Assembly: GCA_035299025.1 (NCBI GenBank)
Contig: DATGXK010000007.1
Coordinates: 1,240,001-1,304,000, forward strand
Length of the DNA: 64,000 nucleotides
Reading direction: 5' to 3'
Source of the DNA: Leadbetterella sp035299025
GTDB lineage: Bacteria > Bacteroidota > Bacteroidia > Cytophagales > Spirosomataceae
The notes under the pieces were generated by a model. The model saw only the letters and a program-made list of their open reading frames with translations, made no database searches and was not told where the DNA came from. The number at the start of each line of letters is the position of its first letter. Position 1 is the stretch's first letter. The position numbers and the translations under genes are program-made. Below are positions 1 to 6,692 of the stretch, piece after piece.

Positions 1-357
1 TTCGAGATACGGCCCAAGTTCTTTTTGAAGTATATCGTCGTACTTGAAGGGAAACTTCTCGGCGTATTCCTCCATAAAAAAATCGAAGGGATTGATTACC
101 TGCAGTTTAGCTATAACCTCCACTTCTATACGCAATTCGGTAGATTTTTCAGGAAAAACCACACGGGCTTGGAAATTGCCGAATGGGTCTTGCTGCCAGT
201 TTATAAAGTGATTTTCGGGAAAAATCTTAAACGAGTAACCCTCAATTTGGGTACGTGAATGGGCAGCAGGCCGCAGCCTGAAAACATGAGGCGACAGACT
301 CACGCTTCTGTCAAACTTATACGCAGTTTTATGCGAAATGGCTACTTTAATGGACAT
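1..357 (-). CDS. Transglutaminase-like family protein, N-terminal part (runs off window)
   Basis: Only the first 119 codons are in the window; the frame is open to base 1. The start ATG is at 357-355. The protein begins MSIKVAISHKTAYKFDR and continues with RLRPAAHSRT, HFINWQQDPFGNFQARVVFP and NPFDFFMEEYAEKFPF. This is the bacterial transglutaminase N-terminal beta domain as found in large proteins that also carry a transglutaminase core and a DUF2126 region. The family is usually cytoplasmic and is often linked to an alpha-E/circularly permuted ATP-grasp pair, which cannot be checked here. A good promoter lies just upstream (384-412). Identity of the family is fairly certain; function is unknown. 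Confidence 0.85.
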   Translation of the reverse strand, partial: MSIKVAISHKTAYKFDRSVSLSPHVFRLRPAAHSRTQIEGYSFKIFPENHFINWQQDPFGNFQARVVFPEKSTELRIEVEVIAKLQVINPFDFFMEEYAEKFPFKYDDILQKELGPYLE

Positions 358-383
358 CTTCTATTCTTTGGCTTATTAATCAA

Positions 384-412
384 CAAATGTAATTTAAGCC
401 CAAAAAAGTCAA
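384..412 (-). promoter_or_regulatory. Bacteroidota-type promoter for the transglutaminase-like gene
   Basis: Read on the minus strand there is a TTG (412-410), an 18-base spacer and TACATTTG (391-384). This matches the Bacteroidota primary sigma consensus TTG-N17-23-TAnnTTTG. Transcription would start about 7 bases further, leaving a leader of roughly 20 nt before the ATG at 357. Confidence 0.6.
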
Positions 413-492
413 ATTCAAACAAAACGAATCAGAAAATCCAATTAAAAACCTAGAATAATATTATTTTTGACTTGTTAAGTGCAAGAATGGTG

Positions 493-522
493 GTGAATTG
501 GTTACTGGTGGATTGGTTATTG
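493..522. repeat. Two copies of a 15-bp minisatellite unit
   Basis: Two adjacent copies of the unit GTGGATTGGTTACTG (first copy with one change) stand here, with a degenerate copy near 602-617. The same unit forms a nine-copy array at 5916-6050. The 358-701 gap otherwise holds only the promoter at 384-412 and the composite repeat at 532-595; I see no gene in it. Confidence 0.75.
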
Positions 523-531
523 GTCACTGGC

Positions 532-595
532 CACTGAGCACAATAAAATTCAGATGATAGTCTGAATGAAATTGCGACCGATAGGTCTCGAAGTG
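532..595. repeat. Composite REP-like element, copy 1
   Basis: This 64-bp stretch runs from CACTGAGCACAATAA to GGTCTCGAAGTG. It closely matches 36149-36210, including the interior TCTGAATGAAAT and GCGACCG words. The ends (CACTGAGC and CTCGAAGTG) resemble the two arms of the Bacteroidota REP-type hairpin seen at 36096-36333. It lies intergenic and is probably a dispersed non-coding repeat. Confidence 0.7.
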
Positions 596-701
596 GGTTA
601 CTAATGGATTGGTTACTGGCTATTGATACACTGAGAGGGGTCAAAGTGTTTATTAACACCCACAATGGAGTTAAAGTGGTTATTGGTTCAATTAGAAAAA
701 A

Positions 702-1046
702 GTGATAGAAGACTTACAGAAATATTATTTGGGGCAAGAAGAACCTAACAAAAGCTGTCTTTTGGCTTTACGGAGTATTATTTTGGCCCAAAGTCCACAC
801 CTTACCGAAACCGTGAAATATGGTATGCCTTGCTTTTGCTATAAGAAAAAGACATTTTGCTATTTGTGGACAGACAAAAAGACCAACGAGCCTTACATAC
901 TGATGGTAGAAGGAAACCGACTCCACCACCCCGAACTAGAACAAGGCGACCGAACTAAAATGAAAATACTAAGAGTTAATCCCAACTTGGATTTGCCTAT
1001 GGTTACTATTTTGGAGGTTTTGAGGAGTGGGTTGGAGATGTATTAG
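702..1046 (+). CDS. DUF1801 family protein
   Basis: A 114-residue protein with the hallmarks of the DUF1801/YdhG-like fold: a predicted N-terminal helix, then LTETVKYGMPCFCYKKK and FCYLWTDKK, a central IEG-like step (LMVEGNRLHHPELE) and a C-terminal MKILRVNP region. Members are small cytoplasmic proteins of unknown biochemical function. The start is GTG at 702; no ATG precedes it in frame, and starting later would remove conserved residues. Codon use is similar to neighbours. Family assignment is good, function unknown. Confidence 0.75.
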   Translation: MIEDLQKYYLGQEEPNKSCLLALRSIILAQSPHLTETVKYGMPCFCYKKKTFCYLWTDKKTNEPYILMVEGNRLHHPELEQGDRTKMKILRVNPNLDLPMVTILEVLRSGLEMY

Positions 1047-1103
1047 ACTATTCCTTTATCCTTTAAAACTCTTTGGTTGAAAAAAACATACAAAAAGTAC
1101 TAT

Positions 1104-1111
1104 TATATTTG
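1104..1111 (+). promoter_or_regulatory. -7 element upstream of the nuclease-like gene
   Basis: TATATTTG is a perfect match to the Bacteroidota -7 box and sits 40 bases before the ATG at 1151. The nearest TTG (1077-1079) is 24 bases upstream, slightly beyond the usual spacing, so the promoter may be weak. Confidence 0.4.
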
Positions 1112-1150
1112 CTAAATTTTCAGAGTTAATAGAAATTTTAAAAACCGAGC

Positions 1151-2269
1151 ATGGCAAAGAGAAATCCTGAAACAACCGCACGAAATAAACTAATAAACAA
1201 TCTTACTATAGAGCTTGAAAGTTTGCAAGCCGAAGTATTAGAAAAAACTCAGTTTAGAAATGTTCATACTTTACATGGAAAAATCGGGGGAAAATTTGAC
1301 AAATTAATTGACATTAGAAATGAAGTAATAAATTCACCAGAGCATTTCATTTCGCTTTGGTTGGAAGGTTACAAAAACGATTTAATTAATAAAGGCGATT
1401 ATGCAGAAAATTCCAATGCCTATGAAACATACAAGCTGCTTCAAAAAAATTCAATATTTAAGGACTACCTTTTCATTTTCTTAAAACGAGTATATCTTAG
1501 AAACTATGAAGCTCTTTCAAAGAAAAGGCCAACCATAGAGGAAGCTGAAATGTATATTGGACAAAACAATGCAAACTATGGTATACTTGTTACTCCCCGC
1601 TTTATTAATGGCTCTTGGGAAAACGACAAAAGTGAAATAAGACACTTTAAAAAACAATATTGGTCCATTGGACACATACTTGAAACCGGATTTGTCATAC
1701 CCAATAAGAATGATAAAATGACATTTAGAGATATACCAGACTATCTTAATTTTTTTGTCAATGTTATTGTAAGAAATTCAGGTTCAAAATATGAAATGGA
1801 AATTGCAGAATTATATAGAGATTATGTACTAAACCATACAAGACCAGAACATATCCCTTTATTGATTCCTGAATTTAGATATGAAGGAATCGATGTTATG
1901 CACAAATATCGACTTGATTTTACAATTATTGAACCTATTGACTTTAATAAAATTGGTTTTGAATTATCTCCTTGGTCGACACATGGATTATTAACAGGGG
2001 TGAAAAAAATGACACAAACTGAAATAAACGAAAAGGCTAAAGGTAACTTTGAAAAGGAAATGTCAAAACACAAGAACTACTTCAAAAAACATGGCATTTT
2101 TTCACTAATTTATACTGATGAGGACTTAAAAGACACAAATAGTATTTTTAATGATATGAAAAAATATCTTGAACCAAAGTTCATACCACAACAGCTAAAA
2201 CTACACATATTTGATGATTTTTTCAAAAACGACGTCACGAAAAAAACAAAAACTTTAACTAATAACTAA
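1151..2269 (+). CDS. Hypothetical protein with a possible PD-(D/E)XK-like nuclease core
   Basis: 372 residues, no signal peptide or membrane segment. I do not recognise a named family with certainty. The N-terminal ~200 residues look helical. From about residue 235 there is a strand-rich block: LLIPEFRYEG, then YRLDFTII, then IGFELSPWSTHG, followed by a helix (KGNFEKEMSKHKNYFKKHG) and a strand with IYTDEDL. An Asp in a hydrophobic strand (RLDF) followed about 13 residues later by a Glu in another strand (FEL) is the spacing expected of PD-(D/E)XK nucleases, but the canonical Lys is replaced (ELS). The gene stands alone with its own -7 box, flanked by repeat-rich accessory DNA. It might be a solitary defence or restriction-type protein. 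That is inference only. Confidence 0.55.
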   Translation: MAKRNPETTARNKLINNLTIELESLQAEVLEKTQFRNVHTLHGKIGGKFDKLIDIRNEVINSPEHFISLWLEGYKNDLINKGDYAENSNAYETYKLLQKNSIFKDYLFIFLKRVYLRNYEALSKKRPTIEEAEMYIGQNNANYGILVTPRFINGSWENDKSEIRHFKKQYWSIGHILETGFVIPNKNDKMTFRDIPDYLNFFVNVIVRNSGSKYEMEIAELYRDYVLNHTRPEHIPLLIPEFRYEGIDVMHKYRLDFTIIEPIDFNKIGFELSPWSTHGLLTGVKKMTQTEINEKAKGNFEKEMSKHKNYFKKHGIFSLIYTDEDLKDTNSIFNDMKKYLEPKFIPQQLKLHIFDDFFKNDVTKKTKTLTNN

Positions 2270-2363
2270 GGTTTCGTTCTGCACTGCTTTATACCTTCAA
2301 GAATTTAGAATGAGGCCAATATTGAACTTTAACTTCAGAAGCTTTTTTTAAATCCGAAAAAGA

Positions 2364-2567
2364 ATGAAACAATCAAAATTCAAAGACATAATGCCAACCA
2401 TAATTTTAGAAACACAAATCAAAGCTTCTGTCGAGATATGCTATAAATTATCTTTAAGTGTGGATTTGCATCAGCTTTCTACAAATAAAACTGGGGAGCA
2501 TATTGTGGATGGTGTAAAGTTTGCGTCCGTTCAGAGTCTCCCCTTAGGGGACTTTGAACTACAATAG
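2364..2567 (+). pseudogene. SRPBCC-family gene fragment truncated by a dispersed repeat
   Basis: The natural start is probably the second Met (2391). From there the sequence reads MPTIILETQIKASVEICY, then LSVDLHQLSTNKTGEHIVDGV. This is the first third of the ligand-binding SRPBCC (START-like) family that normally runs to about 150 residues. Shortly after GVKF, at 2527, the frame enters copy A of the ~100-bp palindromic repeat and stops at 2567. Nothing resembling the rest of the domain follows before the next gene. The gene is therefore a 5' remnant, most simply explained by repeat insertion with loss of the 3' part. Confidence 0.75.
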
Positions 2568-2622
2568 AATGCCAAGCACAAAAGTTATAAGCAACGTGCA
2601 GAGTCCCTGCTTAAACAAAAAA
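2527..2622. repeat. ~100-bp palindromic dispersed repeat, copy A
   Basis: Begins CCGTTCAGAGTCTCC, contains a hairpin (TCTCCCC/GGGGA around 2538-2551), the core GAATGCCAAGCACA, then ATAAGCAACGTGCAGAGTCC and ends TTAAACAAAAAA. Copies B (4092-4196) and C (4204-4315) share this order. It interrupts the SRPBCC gene. Confidence 0.75.
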
Positions 2623-2633
2623 AAATTAGCATA

Positions 2634-2888
2634 ATGACAAAAGAATTAGAGTACCAATTAAACGACAAAACAATCTTTGTTCAAGTATCAACTCACAATG
2701 AATTTATTAATTGTCTAGTATACTCACCGTCACCTTTTAAACACGGCAAAACATTATTAAATACAGAAATTGAAATAAATAATTTTGAAAAAATTGTTAT
2801 TAAATGTTTAATTACAGAGGATTACCATTTGAAAATAATGCAAACCAATAGCGTCAACGGACAAACTATTTGTCATGAAACAATATAA
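2634..2888 (+). CDS. Hypothetical protein, apparently shortened by an in-frame stop
   Basis: An 84-residue soluble protein (LNDKTIFVQVSTHNEF..., alternating beta-type pattern) that I do not recognise. The TAA at 2886-2888 is followed in the same frame by a further 34 codons that look coding (NFIKENWKSADLIQIENINC, later HFEQQYKYIILEK) and end with TGA at 2991-2993. The full frame would give about 119 residues. The stop may be a nonsense mutation making this a pseudogene. It lies 11 bases after repeat copy A, and no clear promoter is visible. Function unknown. Confidence 0.5.
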   Translation: MTKELEYQLNDKTIFVQVSTHNEFINCLVYSPSPFKHGKTLLNTEIEINNFEKIVIKCLITEDYHLKIMQTNSVNGQTICHETI

Positions 2889-3064
2889 AATTTTATTAAA
2901 GAAAATTGGAAAAGTGCTGATTTAATTCAAATTGAAAATATAAATTGCAATCATTTTGAGCAACAATACAAGTATATCATCTTGGAAAAGTGATATCTTT
3001 TTTTATTTTTAGAATAGTTAGTATAGTGACTTCGTAATTCATTTAATAATTAAACCACACTTTT

Positions 3065-3448
3065 ATGAGATATTTTTATACTTTTTGTTTTTGCATTTTT
3101 AATTTAAACCTATTTGCTCAACGTTATTATGAAAGAGATACAAGCCCTTTGGCAGACGGTGAGACTGTATTGGGCGGGATTGGATTAGCTATTTGCTTTT
3201 TTCTAGGAGCATATTTACTTTTCAAATTTTCAGATAATTTAGACAAAAATCGAAAAGAAAATTCTACAACTTCGAATATTGGATGTTTAGGTTCAATTTT
3301 AGGTTTTATTGGATTATGTTGTCTATATCCACTTTTACATTGGGTTGAAGTTATAGGATTATCTATATTTTACCTTGGAATTATTTTTATCATTGGAATC
3401 GTTGTTCTGTTAATTGTCGTAGAAATCATTAAATCATTTTTTAAATAA
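3065..3448 (+). CDS. Small exported/membrane protein of unknown function
   Basis: 127 residues. The N-terminus (MRYFYTFCFCIFNLNLFAQ) is a signal peptide with a FAQ-type cleavage site typical of Bacteroidota. The mature part has a hydrophobic segment at about residues 36-58, a short charged loop (DNLDKNRKENSTTSN) and two more hydrophobic segments at about 75-123. It is probably an inner-membrane protein. No catalytic motif is visible and I do not recognise a family. The gene appears monocistronic in the accessory patch. Confidence 0.6.
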   Translation: MRYFYTFCFCIFNLNLFAQRYYERDTSPLADGETVLGGIGLAICFFLGAYLLFKFSDNLDKNRKENSTTSNIGCLGSILGFIGLCCLYPLLHWVEVIGLSIFYLGIIFIIGIVVLLIVVEIIKSFFK

Positions 3449-3680
3449 TTGTAAATATAAATTTAGAAAATGTGATACAATAAAAATTTCATTCAAAAAT
3501 GACAGCCACCAACATCCTAGTGGCAAGAGCACTGTGGACGGAGTAATTGAGCTTTTGGAATTCTATTTATCTTTTCAAAGTTATTGAACATCAGTATTCC
3601 AAATTCCGTACCCTCGCTAGTATGTGTACATTAGTAGCAGCCGTGATAGCAAAATCCGATAACAGATTAAATAAAAGAAC

Positions 3681-4082
3681 ATGTCAAAAAAGAAAATAGT
3701 ACAAATAATATCTATTGTATTTTTGGTGATTGCAGTATTACTTTTAATACCAAATACGAATTGGAAAGACGATACCTCCGTCTTGGGATTTATCAGCTTG
3801 GTTTGTGGAACTTTAGGTTCTATAATATCAATATTTATTCCAACGACATACACGTTTATGTTTATTGAGACAGACTGGAAAAAGGATGTTGCAGATGAAG
3901 GCTTTTGTATAATTATTCCATCTAAGAAACATGGACTTGGAAACTCACCACAAACCCAAACGTTTTTAAAAAATAAAATGAACACCTATGAAGAAGTTGG
4001 CGTAGCATCAAATCATGATGAAAATGGGAATGTTACTATTGGTGCAACCCTGGTTTTTGAAGGTAAAGCAATAATTAAATAA
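3681..4082 (+). CDS. Small membrane protein of unknown function
   Basis: 133 residues with two N-terminal transmembrane segments (about residues 6-24 and 35-58) and a soluble C-terminal domain (FIETDWKKDVADEGFCIIIP onward) rich in beta-type alternation, ending GATLVFEGKAIIK. The C-terminal half may be a small beta-sandwich facing the cytoplasm or periplasm; orientation is not clear. No family recognised. It is followed directly by two tandem copies of the ~100-bp palindromic repeat. The upstream gap 3449-3680 contains an open, coding-like stretch near 3450-3587 that I do not call as a gene. Confidence 0.55.
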   Translation: MSKKKIVQIISIVFLVIAVLLLIPNTNWKDDTSVLGFISLVCGTLGSIISIFIPTTYTFMFIETDWKKDVADEGFCIIIPSKKHGLGNSPQTQTFLKNKMNTYEEVGVASNHDENGNVTIGATLVFEGKAIIK

Positions 4083-4091
4083 TAATTCCAT

Positions 4092-4196
4092 CCGTTCAGA
4101 GTCTCCCATTAGGACTCTGAACTCGACTTCAAAGCCAAGGCACTAGCAATAATCAACGTGCAGAGTCCCTGCGGAGACTCTGCTTAAACAAAAAAG
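4092..4196. repeat. ~100-bp palindromic dispersed repeat, copy B
   Basis: Starts CCGTTCAGAGTCTCCCATTA, forms a hairpin AGAGTC/GACTCT, carries GCCAAGGCACTAG and ATAATCAACGTGCAGAGTCC, then a second perfect hairpin GCAGAGTC..GACTCTGC, and ends TTAAACAAAAAA. It is in direct tandem with copy C. Confidence 0.8.
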
Positions 4197-4203
4197 ATTT
4201 CGC

Positions 4204-4315
4204 CCGTTCAGTTTCAGAGTCTCCCTTTAGGACTCTGAACTAAACGAGAATGCCAAGCACACTAGACATAAGCAACTTGCAGAGTCCTTGCAAAGACTCT
4301 CCTGTAATCAAAAAA
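4204..4315. repeat. ~100-bp palindromic dispersed repeat, copy C
   Basis: Same plan as copy B: CCGTTCAG, hairpin CAGAGTC/GACTCTG, GAATGCCAAGCACACTAG, ATAAGCAACTTGCAGAGTCC, second hairpin AGAGTC/GACTCT, and an A-rich end. Copies B and C fill the gap between 4083 and 4371. Confidence 0.8.
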
Positions 4316-4371
4316 CTCCCAATTTCCCCAAATAATTCTTAAATTGGTTCGGAATAAATCACAGAGAAATC

Positions 4372-4626
4372 ATGCAAGAAAAACAACTAAACGAACTTAC
4401 TGACGAGGAGCTATTGAAAAAATGGAAAGACACCAAAACGCCCTACCTATTTGCGATGGCTACCATGATAGTGTCCGTCATATTTACATTTATCAGGATG
4501 TTTATCAGCGACTTTGAGTTTTCTATGCTGGCTGTACCTTTTTTTGTAGGCATCATTGCCTTTACAATCAACAATAACTATAAGGCTGTTGAGGCCGAAA
4601 TAAAGGCTCGGAACTTGAAATTGTAA
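4372..4626 (+). CDS. Small two-helix membrane protein
   Basis: 84 residues: a charged N-terminal helix (EKQLNELTDEELLKKWKDTK), two transmembrane segments (about residues 27-46 and 51-69) and a charged C-terminal helix (NYKAVEAEIKARNLKL). This arrangement is common in small Bacteroidota membrane proteins of unknown function. The ATG at 4372 follows the repeat block by about 55 bases. The next gene begins 33 bases downstream, so the two may be co-transcribed. Not recognised further. Confidence 0.6.
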   Translation: MQEKQLNELTDEELLKKWKDTKTPYLFAMATMIVSVIFTFIRMFISDFEFSMLAVPFFVGIIAFTINNNYKAVEAEIKARNLKL

Positions 4627-4659
4627 CAGCTTTTTTAATTGAAAACATCCAATGCTAGC

Positions 4660-5013
4660 ATGACTAAACAAGAAATAGCCCTTGCCTTCTCCAATGGTGA
4701 GTTTGAAAAAACCACAGGATTCATTGCCGAAAATGCAGTTTGGCAGGTAGTTGAAGAAAATACATTTGTAGGCAAAGAGGCCATCTTAGAAAACTGCAAT
4801 CAGGTTTCTGCATATTTTAAATCTGTCACCACCGACTTTAAGACCTTGAATATGATAGCACAAGACAACAAAGTAGTTATTAACGGCACAGCAGAATTCA
4901 GCAGAAATGGTCAACGTATTTCGTTTGTTTCGGCTTGTGATTTGTATGAATTTGATGACAGCGACCAAATCCAACGGATTACTTCCTATTGTATTATTGC
5001 TTCTCAAGGTTAA
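4660..5013 (+). CDS. SnoaL/NTF2-like fold protein
   Basis: 117 residues. An NTF2-like cone fold is suggested by the order: N-terminal helix (TKQEIALAFSNGEFEKTTGF), strand with the family signature (IAENAVWQVV), FVGKEAILENC helix, then four beta strands ending with DLYEFDDSDQIQRITSYCI. Such proteins are small ketosteroid-isomerase-like enzymes or binding proteins, and the ligand cannot be inferred. ATG 4660 is preferred over an in-frame TTG at 4639, because the family begins right at this Met. It may be co-transcribed with the small membrane protein before it. Confidence 0.7.
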   Translation: MTKQEIALAFSNGEFEKTTGFIAENAVWQVVEENTFVGKEAILENCNQVSAYFKSVTTDFKTLNMIAQDNKVVINGTAEFSRNGQRISFVSACDLYEFDDSDQIQRITSYCIIASQG

Positions 5014-5080
5014 ATGCTTTTTTTAACGCAAAGAACGCTATGAAAGCCTATAGATTAACTTTAAAATACTAAATATAAAC

Positions 5081-5124
5081 ACTTCGTGAAACTTCGTGCA
5101 TCACTTTGTGAGCCTTTGTGAAAT
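5081..5124. repeat. Low-complexity CTTCGTGAA/CTTTGTGAG word repeat
   Basis: The words CTTCGTGAA, CTTCGTGCA, CTTTGTGAG and CTTTGTGAA follow one another within 44 bp. Such word runs are common intergenic filler in Bacteroidota genomes. The rest of the 5014-5330 gap holds no gene that I can support; a 14-bp palindrome CGGCAATCTTGCCG lies at about 5291-5304. Confidence 0.5.
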
Positions 5125-5330
5125 AATTCTCAAAGTTTATAAACTCAAAGGAAAACTAATTCTAATCTAAAACTCCAACTGTAAATATTTGGAACCTTCA
5201 AACATTTAAATTCACAAAAACCATTTGGCCAAAAGCTCATATTTTTCATTAAAAACATTCAAAAGCCGATAAACCACCTACCTTTACTGGCGGCAATCTT
5301 GCCGATATCGCTCTTTTAAGGTTTTAGTAC

Positions 5331-5924
5331 ATGCAGAAAGTTTTCGACGCCCTTATTGATGGTTACTTGTTAGACAAAGTGGGTATTTCAGAAAACTTTC
5401 TTAGTCTGGCTTTGTCCAAAAACCTGAAAGAGAATCTTGTAAAACTTTTTGAAGAAAAAAAACTCATTACTGCCAAAACTGGGATCGGAAATGAAACGAA
5501 TCTCAACACTGCCATACGCTCGGACAAGATTTTTTGGCTTGACAGAACTCATGAAAATACGCACGAAAATGCTTTTTTTGATATCATGGATGCGTTTGTG
5601 GTGTTTCTGAATCAAACTTGCTATACGGGCATTACGAGCTATGAGTTTCATTACGCTCTCTATGAAAAAGGCAGTTTTTACAAAAAACATTTTGACCAGT
5701 TCAAATCCAACGCCAGCCGACAATACACCATGATTTTTTATCTCAACTCAGACTGGAAACAAGCAGATGGCGGAGAATTGTGTGTCTATCTACCAGATTT
5801 TTCCCTAAACATTTCCCCCTCAAATGGCAAATGCGTGTTTTTCAAAAGTAGCGAACTTGAGCATGAAGTTCTTTTAAGCCAAGCACAAAGAATGAGTATA
5901 ACGGGCTGGTTTCGTGTGGATTAG
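5331..5924 (+). CDS. 2OG-Fe(II) oxygenase (prolyl 4-hydroxylase-like)
   Basis: 197 residues, soluble. The double-stranded beta-helix signature is present: H120-F-D122 (metal ligands), distal H178 in LEHEV and R187 in AQRMSITGWF, which would bind the 2-oxoglutarate carboxylate. FHYALYEKGSFYKKHFDQF and MIFYLNSDW match the prolyl-4-hydroxylase/SM-20 type. The enzyme probably hydroxylates a protein or amino-acid side chain using Fe(II), O2 and 2-oxoglutarate; the substrate is unknown. All catalytic residues are present. Its stop codon lies inside the first copy of a 15-bp minisatellite, so the repeat abuts the gene exactly. Confidence 0.85.
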   Translation: MQKVFDALIDGYLLDKVGISENFLSLALSKNLKENLVKLFEEKKLITAKTGIGNETNLNTAIRSDKIFWLDRTHENTHENAFFDIMDAFVVFLNQTCYTGITSYEFHYALYEKGSFYKKHFDQFKSNASRQYTMIFYLNSDWKQADGGELCVYLPDFSLNISPSNGKCVFFKSSELEHEVLLSQAQRMSITGWFRVD

Positions 5925-6050
5925 TTATTGGTGGATTGGTTACCAGTGGATTGGTTACTGGTGGATTGGTTATTGGTGGATTAGTTACTGGTGGATTGGT
6001 TACTGGTGGATTAGTTACTGGTAGACTGGTTATTGGTAGGCTGGTTATTG
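5916..6050. repeat. Nine-copy 15-bp minisatellite
   Basis: Nine perfect-length tandem units of GTGGATTGGTTACTG with point variants (A or G at position 8, TTATT for TTACT, and GTAGA/GTAGG at the 3' end). The first unit overlaps the last codons of the oxygenase gene. The rest of the gap to 6207 is AT-rich and shows nothing else. The unit also occurs at 493-522. Confidence 0.9.
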
Positions 6051-6206
6051 GTTGCTATTATTTAGTTTAGATATTCTTAACCGATACGGAATAGAGACAA
6101 AATGCTATTGCTCAGTTTTAACCATCATTTTTGCATTCATTCTTTTTATTTAAGGTTTTAGGTATTCTTCCAATTTAAAAATATCTTTAATCCAAAATCA
6201 AACTAT

Positions 6207-6692
6207 ATGAAAAGCACTTTTGAAGCGGACCTTTGGAATCAGTTTGGAGCAAGCTTTGAGATGCTCGAAAATGCCATTTTACTTTGTCCAGATGAGTTTT
6301 GGAACACCGAAGAAAGATTTTGGTACAATGCGTTTCATTGCGTCTTTTTCATTGATTATTACTTATCCACCAACCCCAAGGAGTTTTCACCTCCTGCACC
6401 GTTTGATTTTTCTGAATTTGAAGACCGCATGCCGAATCGGGTTTATACAAAAGCAGAAATTCTGCAATATTTAACGTTTTGTAAACAAAAAAGTAAGGAT
6501 TTGTTTGCAGAATTGAATACCGAAAAACTCGCTGAAAGATGGGTCAATGAGTCTGGAAGTATGAATTATTCATTGTTCGAAATTTTGATTTACAACATGC
6601 GGCATATTCAACACCACGCTGCACAGCTGAATTTATTGTTACGTCAAAACATCCAAAATGCTCCAGATTGGGTCTTTCGCTCTTCGTTTTAG
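6207..6692 (+). CDS. DinB/YfiT-like four-helix protein
   Basis: 161 residues, all-helical, soluble. The DinB-like metal-binding His pattern is visible: His in WYNAFHCVFFIDYYL (about residue 49) and the C-terminal pair in NMRHIQHHAAQLNLLLRQ (about residues 138-142). The DinB superfamily includes thiol-dependent S-transferases that use bacillithiol or mycothiol. Since this genome encodes bshA (50278-51405), a bacillithiol-transferase role is possible but unproven. Its TAG shares two bases with the TTA (stop) of the convergent K+ channel gene. Confidence 0.8.
   Translation: MKSTFEADLWNQFGASFEMLENAILLCPDEFWNTEERFWYNAFHCVFFIDYYLSTNPKEFSPPAPFDFSEFEDRMPNRVYTKAEILQYLTFCKQKSKDLFAELNTEKLAERWVNESGSMNYSLFEILIYNMRHIQHHAAQLNLLLRQNIQNAPDWVFRSSF

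Noticed and set aside
450..665. 71-codon minus-strand open frame
   Set aside because: It is a translation of the 15-bp minisatellite and composite repeat (SNQST-type periodicity); no start context or family.
3450..3587. Open coding-like stretch ending at TGA 3585-3587
   Set aside because: No ATG, no recognisable family and only about 45 codons; could be chance in AT-rich DNA.
5291..5304. 14-bp palindrome CGGCAATCTTGCCG before the oxygenase gene
   Set aside because: Possible operator, but isolated; no second copy or nearby regulator supports it.
5916..6050. CRISPR-like look of the regular 15-bp array
   Set aside because: Units are contiguous with no spacers and no cas genes are in the window; it is a minisatellite.
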